DNA from: Ciona savignyi
Lineage: Eukaryota; Chordata; Ascidiacea; Phlebobranchia; Cionidae
Assembly (NCBI GenBank): GCA_000149265.1
Contig: CH002360.1
Location: 92,425 to 156,424 of the forward strand
Direction: 5' to 3'
DNA: 64,000 nucleotides
The translations under genes were made by a program, and so were the position numbers. Positions 43,701 to 55,700 of the stretch are shown one piece after another (the stretch's first letter is position 1; each line of letters starts with the position of its first letter). The notes under the pieces were generated by a model that was given only the letters and a program-made list of their open reading frames with translations, was not told the origin of the DNA and made no database searches.

Positions 43701-46700
43701 ATTCTTTTTAAAAGTGGATTTAAATCCATAAATTACTAAAAACATACCCACATCAAAATAAATGTTTATTTATTAAAAAAAACAATTCTTCTGAAAAGAA
43801 AATTTTATATCTAAAAATTACTATCCATGGGTGCCTAAAGTGAATTGAATGTTATTTTTAACAATATTTTCAAAAATATTTTTAATATTGTTCCGAAAAG
43901 TGAATTCAAAATTAACTTTGATAGATAACTATGATAAACTAGTAATAAAATCGAAATTTGACCTATTACAAAAAAAAAAACAAGAAACATAAATTATACC
44001 TGGAAGTTACTGAATGTTGGGGTTGGCATCCCTGGTGACAGAACTGTGTCCATCGGTGTGCCGTCTTCCCCATTCATGGGGTTGTATGGGGGGGAACCAT
44101 ACGCTGGTTCCCCGTATGGACCAAACTGGTTGTACGCTGGTGTTTCGTACACGTTGCATGGTCGTGTAACGAATGGTTGTTCTGGAAACATGTTGGTTAT
44201 TGGTGGGGGGAATATGTGGTAGGATATATCATGTAGATGTTCAACAAAATACTTGTGAAATGAAACAAAACTTTATAAGTGGAGTTTGTGGGGGGTTACA
44301 CTAAAGGGAGAGAAAGAGGGAAGGAGGGAAACTGCTCACTGAAATTACGGAAACTAATTTAAACCCTGCCCTAAACACTAATCTCAACCCCAGAACTAAC
44401 CTTAACTTCAACCACATGTTTAAAACTAACTCTAATGTACTCAACTTTATTTTAGCATGCAATTTCCCTCCTTCACGCTTTCCCTCCTTTTAGTTTTCCC
44501 TGTTTGTAGAGAAAACTAAACAAAGAGATGGAAAGTAGGAAGGAGGGAAACTGCAACTTAAAATAAAGATTAAAGTTGGTGGAAGATGTGGGGTAAAAGA
44601 TAGGGTCGGTCGTGGCGATTAGTTTTTTGGGCAAGGTTAGAATTAGGGTTAGGGTATTAAAGGGTTAAAATTAATTTCAATAATGTGCATAGTTACCCCA
44701 AAATCAATAGTTTTACACAATTAAAAACAATATTTTATATGTCCTCATTGAACTGTATTTTCCAGCACTGACATGCAGCTAATAAAATAACTTTTTTATG
44801 TTCTACTAGGTTAATAAATTATAATGATATAAAGAAGTGTTTAAATAAAAATAAATAAGGTAAAAACTTTACCATATAAATATAAATAATTGTAAGTTTA
44901 TAATAAATGTATTACCTGGTTCATAATTGATTGTTTTGTGAATNNNNNNNNNNNNNNNNNNNNNNNNNNNNNNNNNNNNNNNNNNNNNNNNNNNNNNNNN
45001 NNNNNNNNNNNNNNNNNNNNNNNNNNNNNNNNNNNNNNNNNNNTAATTGATTGTTTTGTTATAATTGTTGTTGACATTGTCCAAGACTTGTGGTTGAAAT
45101 GGTGGGTTAATGTTCGGCTGTAGTTGGTTCAACTCAACACTGGCATTTGTGAGGCTGGGGGGGATGGTAAAAAATATTACATAAAACTGTTATAATTTTA
45201 ACAAAACTTGTATTTTTTAACTCCATAAGCAATACAAAAAACCTTGTAACACAAAAAAATGGCAAAAAACATGTTTTTAACACATTTTTTCTAAGCTTTT
45301 ATTATACTTTTAAATGTACGCTTTAACAGTATATATCCATATGCAACTCCAAGTACTAAAATAAATTGTCATAATTAACAATTTAGGTCCTTAGATCAGC
45401 TTTTGTGGAGAATTGTGGGGATCTATTTGGGCCACATTTTGTGGGGTTTTAGAGCAAACTGGGGCTTAAAATGGCATTTAGGTGAAAAACAATACCAAAA
45501 ACACATTGTTACCTGACATTGGAGTTGATAATAGTGTGCACTGGGTCGGTCTGTCTGGCACCATTTAAATCGATTCCAGTCAGCTCGGATAAGTTGGCGA
45601 TATCTTGCCATATATCTTCAGGCTGAAGTAATTATTTGTGTTGGATTGTTGAATGTATGTTGCCAACAACTTTTAGTTAAACATTGTGCTTATTTAGCTT
45701 ACAGAAAAACTTACAGTTTCATCCACTGTAACGGTATTTCCTCCATTTTCCACAAGGTCAACCAATCCCCCAATAACATTGTCTTGGTTTGGTGCCTAAA
45801 AAAGAACAAAGCTTGGTAAAAATTATTCCCTAAGGCCAAAAAGTATTTTATATAACACATTATTGAGGTCTGTAATATCACCTGTATTAAAAAAAACCTG
45901 GATAGCTATATATATATATATATATATTTACATATAGTTAGGACAGGATAAGACATAATTACATATAGTTAGGACAGGATAATTCTGTTTATACCCGCAA
46001 ATGGGAAAACGCAAGCAACGAAAACACAAGCAATTGTCAGATATCAATTTAATTGTGAAAACACATATGCTTATAATAATTTAACTGTAAAAAAAAGTCT
46101 ATATTAGAAGTGGGCTAAAATAGGGTCCCATAAGATATTAATTTAACTGTAAAAACAGGTCCATATTAAATTAAAGGTTAAAAAATTGTCCCATATTAAT
46201 TTAACTCTTTAAACCATGGGTCAATAATAATTTAACAATGTGAAATGCCCATATTAACCAGACACCAAATGAACATATTAACCAGACAGACACCAGATGA
46301 ACATATTAACCAGACAGACACCAGATGAACATATTAACCAGACAGACACCAAGTGAACATATTAACCAGACAGACACCAGATGAACATATTAACCAGACA
46401 GACACCAAGTGAACATATTAACCAGACAGACACCAGATGAACATATTAAACAGACACCAGATGAACATATTAACCAGACACCAGATGAACATATTAACCA
46501 GACACCAGATGAACATATTAACCAGACACCAGATGAACATATTAACCAGACACCAGATGAACATATTAACCAGACACCAGACAAACATACCATTTGTTCC
46601 ACGACTTGTGGTTGCAAGTCATCGATTGTGTTATCCAAGAACTCGAGGTATTCATCGATGCTGAAGTAATTCGATGGCTGAGCTGATTTGTCGGGCTGCG

Positions 46701-49700
46701 ATACTTGCGGAGTTTCTTCAACCACTTTTTCCTGAATGTCGGGTTTAGGATCGGATGATTGGAACTAATGGAATATGTGTGAACTACAAACTAATCATCA
46801 TACAAAAACAAGAAGCAATGGTATATGCGTATATCCTACCTTTTTATCAGGACATTTTTATTAATAAAAAAAATGTTTACCTAAATTTAATAAATTTAGT
46901 TTAATAACAATCAGGGACAATATAATGTCCTACGATGTGTCAACAGATCTATATCCTAGAGTGAGAATTGAACTCACGACTTTGGATTAGCCCCACTCCT
47001 GAATGAGCTTTCAAGATTCAGGTAGCAATATAATGTCCTACAACGTGACACCAGATATATACCCTAAGGTGAGGATTGAACTCAGGACTTCGGATTAGCC
47101 CAACCCCTGAATGAGCTTTCAAGATTCAGGTAGCAATATATACCTGACCTTAATGATGATAAATAAAACAATATTCTTTACATTTATTCTACTGTTCCAT
47201 GTCATGAAAGTATGTTGTGCAGTACATTGGTTGTTTTGTTGGTTTAAATATCATCTCTCACACATAGATCACCCTAAGCCTTGGTAGCCTAGTGGTAAGG
47301 GCGTGGGGACGTTATTCCCAAAGTCTTGAGTTCGATTCTTACATGATGCCACATTTTTCTGGGCATTGTCAAAAAAACAAAAAGTAAATAGACTTTAGAT
47401 ATTAATAATCACCTTTTTGGGTCGTGTGTTGTTCTGCACTTTGGACAGTGGGATGTGTTCACCAGTTTCACCATCAACAAAAAACTCTCCCGTACTCTGG
47501 TAATAAAAAATATAATAAATTTATATAATTGTCAAATAAACAATGTAATCAAGTTGTCCATGACCATTCAATTAACCTTTAACAGGTCTGCACATTGGAG
47601 TTTGCCTGTTAAAATAGCCTGAAGTAAACACACAATTGGTAAAAAACAAACTTCAAAAAGTAACAGATTTGTAAAATTGAATACACAAGACAAAAAATAA
47701 TTTATGTAATTTCTATATAACCAATTTAATTTGTCCAAAACTATTTAAGTAACCTTTTACAGTTCTGCAGTGTTGATTAAATTTGCTTGTTAAAATAGCC
47801 TGAAATGAACAGACAAATAGTACCGGTATAAAAAACAGCACTAAAAGATTTATAAAATTGAATTTAAAATGTATCTGTACCTCATTTTGTTGTTTTATAG
47901 TTGAAATGTCATCAAGTTGTTTCAAACTTTTCAAATGATCGGACGCCGGCCATGAGAATCCAAGATCCACATCTTGCTGGTACATCAGCTGCATAATGTC
48001 CGAATCCTGCAAGGTGGGTTGATTACACAATGCCTTATTATTGTTTGACAGATCAGCTTGGTAGGTGAGTATGCCACCTTAGGCACTTAAGAGACTATGC
48101 CTGATTGTTTAGAAGAATAGCTTGGTGGGTTATTATGTTGCCTCAGTCACTTAATGGACATTGCCTTACACTGGTGAAATAATATGGTAAAGGAACAATT
48201 AAATTATTATATGCATGCTAACCCGCTTTGAGTTTTTTTGGGATAAGAGTCCTGCAAGCTGGAATGGATTACATAATAATGCTATACTATAGTTCAGCAG
48301 AATAGTTTGGTGGGTGAGTATGTCGTTTTAGGCACTTAATAACATTGCCTGAACTTGGTGAAATGATAGGTTCAAGGAATGTCTAATTATTTTCGTGTGT
48401 TAATGTCTCTTGCGTTTTTTAGGGTATAAACATACATATCCATGCTTTTTCTATCCACAGGCATAAAGCAATAAATGATGCGATACATTGGCTTAAATTA
48501 ATCCAAAAAAATACACATTTTTATGGTTATGTTGTTTAACTTTTAGTTAAATTTATGACCAACATGTTTAAGTCATATCAAGCAGAATTAATTCACATTA
48601 CAGCTAGCAGCAACCAAATTTATAATTTGAGTTTGTTGGTTACATATAATTTAACAGCCAGATTGGAATATCGTAACTTATACCGTGATACTGTTTTTAA
48701 CCAAGTTACAATGCAAACAGATTATCTTAATAAATTTATTTTTCCAAATAATAAAAAAGGTTAGACTGTCCACAACATATTTAACACCATTTAAAAGGCT
48801 CCTTATATAAGACAACACTTGTTGTTAAAAAATTTTTGCACTTCTGTCATTAGCCTACCCAAAATGTTCTTAATCTAACATAGAATATCCACAAACCTCT
48901 AAATAATCACAGTCTAGTTCTGAGTCTGTATCGCAATGAAAATATAAAGAATCAGAAGATTCATATTGGGGTGAGAGGGTAGCAGATGTGGTAATAGTTG
49001 CATCATCACTAGGTTCACCAGCAACGTATGTAACTGATGATGATGAGCTAGCTTCAGTGTGAGCAGCACTTGCAGGGCTCTCGAGGCCAATACCACTCTC
49101 TTCACTGAAAACTGAAGTTGTTCTTACTCTCGTCAAACCTTCAATACCAGTGTTGCCCCCTACAGTGTTAGCAGCTGGGTTATCCGGGATATTTATGCCA
49201 TTTTCCGGGATTTCAGGTCCGTTACGTTGATCGTTTAAGTAACCTCGCCACCGAACGTCATTGTAATTATCGAAATTGTTTGTTGGGCTTAATAATAGTG
49301 AACTCAGCTCAACCAAGTCCTGCTCGGTTTGCGACGAAGTAACGTTAAATAAATCAAAACTAGGCACAGTGTGATTCCCCGAATTGATAGTACTTTCAAA
49401 AGAAGAGGAACTGAAATTATGTCCCCTTAAATGAGAATTAGAAGGAATATTTTCAGTTTGGTTTCGGTCCCTTCCTACTCTTAACATCATTGTAGTTATA
49501 CTGCCAGGACCGTTTTGATTGAAATTAATCCAAGATGGAACTCTTGCTTGCGCATCATGCATTATAGTTCTGTAGGTGTTCATTGCATTATCGTAATCAT
49601 CAGCAACTTTCGCTTGGTAAGCGGAGTACGGCTGTGGAAATGGGTTGAAAGGGGTAATCCCTGCAATAGGTCCAGTGATGCCGGATTCTTCAAAATCCAC

Positions 49701-52700
49701 ATTAGAACGAATGTCCAAGTTCGACATTTGCATAACGGCAAGGCATAACGCTAAGTCAAGAATTCCAAGCGCAGCCCTTTTCTTTTCCATTATTCTCAAC
49801 ATTTGCATCTTTAAAGAACTTTTCTTCTATGGGAATTCTTGGTCTTGAATTCTTCCATGTGTTTGTTTGTATCAACTCATTTTAATCCATACTCGCTATT
49901 TACTAGTATTATATCTACAGTAAAACATTTAATCAGAAGGAAAATATATTCAATAGTTTAGCTTTAATGCCCCAACCTGTTTACCTTTGACAGTTGAAAC
50001 ACTTTTTATTTTCTGAAATCAATAACTAAACTGAAACTTAACTATTCGCCGGCTGTACAACTAACGACCTTCTAGCTGCTGAACAAAGACGCAATGACGC
50101 GTTCAAGTCCTTTGTAAGGTTAAAAAACAACTCCCATAAACAAGTAATTCCCAAAGGTGAATATTTCACCACCAAAATTCAATTAACCGATGCTAAACTT
50201 AGCAGACCATGCGACAACAACAAAGGACGGCAACTGGTAAGCGCTCGAGACATATGACTGTGTAAATTTGAACGCTTTCGACCGTTACGACACGTGATTG
50301 TCTATGATGTCACGCCGGATAGTTCTAGAATAAGCGAGCGAAGGAAAAAGGCCTGGGTGGCCGAATAGTCGCGCAATCTATTGAAATTTGGAATACCATC
50401 TAAAAAGGAACCAGGGGTTCTACCACGAGGTTACAAAACCGGTAAAAATGAACTGGACAAGGGTTATGTGGCCTACCGAGAAAGAATACGAACGAATTGT
50501 AATTTTAATTTAAAGTTTTCTGCCATTTTTTTAAATTTTTATTACTGTAAAGGTTAACGGCCACGTCATTTATCTTTGCCGCTTTATCCAGCCTTCCTAA
50601 CTAAATACTTTCTACTTTAATAAATGAAGGAGCATAAATAAAATAAACTTGTATAACGAATAAAAAGAGCACCAAAATCGTAATGGATTTTTTCGTAACT
50701 TTGTGACAATATGAGTGAAATAAAAACATTTTTAAATCAATAAAATGTTTATTTAGTCTATTTGCCTACGTCGGAAATTTAAAATTTTATAAAATCAAAC
50801 GAAAAGTTCGAAAATGAACTTTTTTGAAGTTTTGAAGTTTTGAACTTATGATGTGTTTGTCACTAAGTTCGTTTTATATACCGGTAAACGTAGCGGTAAC
50901 CTTTCGGCCACACGACCAGAGTCGTTATACTCTCTAGTTCCCGTTCGCGGAAACAAAATATCGCATAGACAAAACCAAACACAGCGCAAAAAAACTAAAA
51001 ACAGCCGAAGCGTGCTTAATCAAGGAAAACCGTTTCAATGGTAATTTACTGTGTTTTGTTATTTTACATAGGCTGTGCATTATATTCTAGTTCCTGGGCC
51101 GGTTATAGAACATGTATGCACGATTTTCTTTAACGTTTTGATAAAAATAGGCTACCGCAATCAGAAAATTGCCGCCAGGAGTAAGAATGTACGTGCATTG
51201 ACAAATTTAGGGAAAGTCTGGTTCTGAAGATTGATGTTTACAATGTTAGAAACTGTTGTTATTCAATTGCACCTATTTTGATTTATACCCAATTTCGATT
51301 TTATATGTCTGGAAGTCTGAAATGGATTGTAACACGCGTTCTGGCGAAAAAGATGTCATTAACACGCTTAATATAGTTAAATCTCCAGGTAAACGGCATT
51401 TCCGACGTTCAAAGCCCATGGCTTACTGGTTGGAAAAGGAACTTGTCGGACATGGGCTAAAATAAGTGGATCAGTTTCCTTTCCTTACTTTATTGTTGCC
51501 CGATTTATGAACATAGTTATATACCCAACAACTTTTTACTAGTGTTTAAATTGCTTCTTTGTACAAATACATTAAAACATAAACCATCGCAAAAGACTTT
51601 GGTGTCTTTGTGAAGATGTTTTAATAGATTTGCGCGTGGTCAATGTTTGCATTACCCCTGCAGTGTATGTGCGGGGTGACTTTGAATAATAGCTGCCTTC
51701 TATATTTAGCAAACAAAGGCAAGGTGAAAAAAAGGTTATGGTAAGAAGAAAGTCAATCATTCCAGCGAAAACTGATCGAAGGTGGTGAGTGATCCACTGA
51801 TTGATGGTCGCTCGACCATTAAACGGGGTTACGCTCAAGGAGGGGAGTAAAAAGGGAGAAAAGGGTAAAAAGAAAGGGGGGGCAATATACGGTAAAGAGG
51901 GGAAACTGCTCATTAAATTTCTGCAAACCAACTTTAAACTTTGCCCTTAAAACTTACCTAAACCCCAGAATTAACCCTAAACCAAGCACAAACCCCACCA
52001 TCCATATCTTGATTTATTGTGTGGTTAACTCAGTTTTTTCTCACTCTTTTTAATTCTCACAATCTCAACCGCAATGTTTGCACAATACAATGGAAGAAAG
52101 GTCATGGTGGCGTGATCGTATTATCGTAGCAGTCGTTTCACGTGTGCAAACTTAACCTGTTTAAACCTCACACCAAAGAGATATCAAACGATCTTTAATA
52201 TTGGTAGAATCGGAAGTGGGCTTGATGTTTGTCATGATCTTGTTTGGGTTTTACGGCCGCGTTCGTATATTATTAAATTGGTTTAATATTATTCTTAACT
52301 TTTTTTTCCATAACGTGTTATAATGACCGTTTTCAGTTTTTTTGCTCTATTTTAAGCGTGTGTTTTTTCAAGTATTATACTGTAAAGGAGAAAAAACAAA
52401 CAAACCAACCCGAGCTAGATCATGTCGTTGGTGATTTATTGAACGAGTAAACGCAGGTCAACTTTAACTACCGGTATACGCCGCCATTATTCCGGAGTTG
52501 TTTATTCCGAATCGTTCCAAAGTACACGAGGAATATAAAGGACCAAACGTGCACCTTCTCCTAAACTTGGTCGTAACTTTCCATCGCCGAAGGGAATTAG
52601 TAGTCACATGGTTTTAACCTTAAAATATACTAAGAAACCAAAAATATCCGAACAAAAAACGGATTACAACATATCGCGTCATCTAATTTTTCTTAATACC

Positions 52701-55700
52701 GAATGAAAAATTTGATTGAACTAATTAGACCAGTAAATGGAACAGTATTATTTCATATAGATTATGGAATAAACCTATTCGTTTTTTAGCGCTTTGCAAA
52801 CTCTTTGACCCCATTTTTCTTATATAAAGAAGTCAACACAACTGCTTTGTGAATACAGTCCACACAAAACCACATGCAGTGAATTCTGTAGCATATCATG
52901 GGTTGTGACAGGTACTGCGATAAATCCTGCCTTCGCCTTCAAGCTATAATGGGTAAGCCACTTCTACGTTGATGGGTGTTGACAGTATGTGGGACGATAT
53001 ATGACATAAAACACACATTTACAAGCTTAAACACAAATTCAAAACCAAATATCACGTACGAATGATGCTAAACAAATCGGATGCTTAATACATAATAAAG
53101 AAAATCTCTTTATGTAATAAAAGCACGTACATAAGTACGATGGGTCGTTAATATTAATCACTTGAACGACTCAACACGCGGTATTTTATCTCTTTGCTTG
53201 GAAAACCCGACAAAACGACGTTTTAAGTGCGGTGCATATATTATTAATAGGGGGCAAATAAAAATACATGAAGAATAACACACCTATTTAACTAACATAT
53301 AATAAAAACTGTGGATAAAACTAAGACGTGGCCAAGGACGTTTTTGCGTTGTTTCTCTGGCATTTTTTCGTCTTTGTTCCATTTAGTGCCAAATTTTTTA
53401 ACCACCACAATTAGAACCGCTTTATAACTGTGGTCTACTAATTTTAATCCTATCTGCGTTTTAAAGGTGGTTGTATGTTTAATATTTTATATCAATTCAG
53501 CGATATTGTTTAAAAGAATAGTTTTTTCACGAGTAACCGAATTTATAAGGTAATACGCTAACGTTTGCAAGATTAGAACTTAGGACTTTATGTTTATGAC
53601 CTTTGATTACTGGATTCAATACTTTTATAACTGGACATAATCATTATGCTTTGCCCGGGGGTAAAATTAAGACAAACGGGCTTACTGTTTAAGTTAATAA
53701 TTATGTAATCTACGCTAACAGAGGCGTTTTAAAACGTGGATTTTCACAAGTCGCTTCTTCAAAGGATTTTATCAAAATAACTGGAATCTATCAAAATGTG
53801 CCGATACCGCGGAAAAGCGGTGAAATGTATTGTTACTTTGAAGTATCCCACACACACGCGAACGTTGCACAATATCATATATATTTGACAACCAGGTTTA
53901 CATACTGTTATGTCAGAATGTTTGGTCAATGCAAAAAAAGCAAGATCCCAGCAGGGCCAAGGTTCAAATCCATTATAGTCTCGTTTCGAAGACGTTTTTC
54001 TATTAAGTTGGTATATGTATTGGTGGCGTTAACCATTCGGCCACACGACTTTGCAAAGGTTGACCAAAGCTGTAAAATAGCTTCTCTACTCGTAGTACAC
54101 ATTTGGGAGGAAACTTCGTGTGTATGATTCACGTCATTACAAGCATAGCGTTGTTACGTCACAATTAAGCAATCGCTAATCCGGAACAATCAAAACACGT
54201 GCGGAATTTTCTTCTTTCACTATCAATTCATGTCTACAAAATAATGTGTTTGCTGTACATGTACAGTAAAACAGCATTTTTTGCGATATCAGAATAAATA
54301 AGCTATAATCCAAGCCTCTTTGAGCCACTTGTACTAAGTATAACCATGTCACACACGACAATAAGTTTGTTCAATAAGAATTTACCCGGAAATTTTGCAA
54401 CAAACGTGTTTATATACGTAGTTAAAACTTGTATATACGTAGTTACAATACAACCACACATGCTGTTGATGTTTGATTTTTTATTTTAACAGACCACCAT
54501 TGATTCATAAGCGATCTAGCTACAATTAGAGGCTGCTCAAGCTAACTGGTCATTCTTATTATGAAACATATGTATATGAATAGACCATGTATTACTAGTG
54601 TAAATACTAAGTATAATGACGGACGTTAAGAATCATATCCATTTATATGCAAAACACATATGAGAGGGACAGGATATTCATTACTCATATTAAGACATGC
54701 CAACGGGCAAAATGAGGCATTATATGTCAAAGTCAATCTATAGATTACCTTGCACCCGTCATATGGTTACCTAAACTATTGTAGCATGTGGTGTATGTTA
54801 AAGAAATTGCTACAGATTTGGTTAAATTCTAAATGAATTAGTCCACAGTTTAAGCACCATGCATTAAGTGTCTGGACACAAGTATTAAGTTTTGATTTCA
54901 AAATGTTAAAAAAAACACAAGATTCCTGATTCCAAAACAGTTTATTCACTGTTGGCCCGAAACGATGGGTTTTTAGGGACCTAATTAATCCACTTTATTT
55001 AAAGGTTAACTTATGAACATGTGAAAGCTGTGTTAGGCATAACTGTACAACTAACTTGTAGAATGGTTCATTCCATACCTGTGTGTTAATAAAGTAATCT
55101 GTCGCCATAGTTTCGTGTTCTTGCTCTTTTCGATTTTCTTCAAAGTCTGAAAAATTACAATTGAGCTGGTTAAAAAAATCGAAACGATTTTGCCATAAAG
55201 ATTAGGATATTAATTGTTATCCACGAAAATAGGAAAACGTAAGAAAACGTTCTTGAATGATTACTTAACACCCAACTTCGGGTTAACATAACGATGGCAA
55301 TGTGATTGGTACGTTTCTTTAGTTTAGTAGAACCCCAATTCACCCTCTAATCCATCTTGCCCAAGGACACAACCAACTAACTACGCACTATAACACACCA
55401 AGCTGAATATTTAGATCGTTTGGTCTTAAATAAATTTTGATTGCTTAGTATTGTTCTTTCGCCTAGGTTTGGCGGCCGCGTCCGCTATATTTATTAAATT
55501 ATATTCTTTTTTAATGACGTGTTTTAACGACTGTTCGTTTTGCTGTCTTTTCCCGTTCCTGTATCGTGATTATATTCGTTTGCCATTTTTAAAAACTGGG
55601 GCAAAAAATGAATAAATTAAACTAAACATTTGGACCTTTAGTGAGCATTTTACTTCTCAAAGAATTAATTTAAAAACCATTTAGATTGTTTAGTTGTATT

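Larger units (their letters stand above)
49827..55078. other. Long CNC intron (5.25 kb), mostly repeats
   Basis: Contains SINE-A copies (50352-50448 plus; 50820-50925 and 53945-54050 minus), family C copies (50505-50645, 52246-52405), a partial MITE (51838-52060) and a decayed SINE-B (54665-54890). A 69-codon plus-strand frame (51256-51465) has no support. 52410-53940 is otherwise AT-rich sequence in which I see nothing. Confidence 0.55.

Noticed and set aside
46390..46725. 111-codon frame with VWLICSSG repeats
   Set aside because: It is a CNC exon read past its donor into the 24-bp minisatellite.
47275..47360. A functional tRNA gene (TAGCCTAGTGGTAAGG ... GAGTTCGATTC)
   Set aside because: No complementary acceptor stem is visible and it is fused to non-tRNA sequence. 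It is more likely a tRNA-derived repeat.
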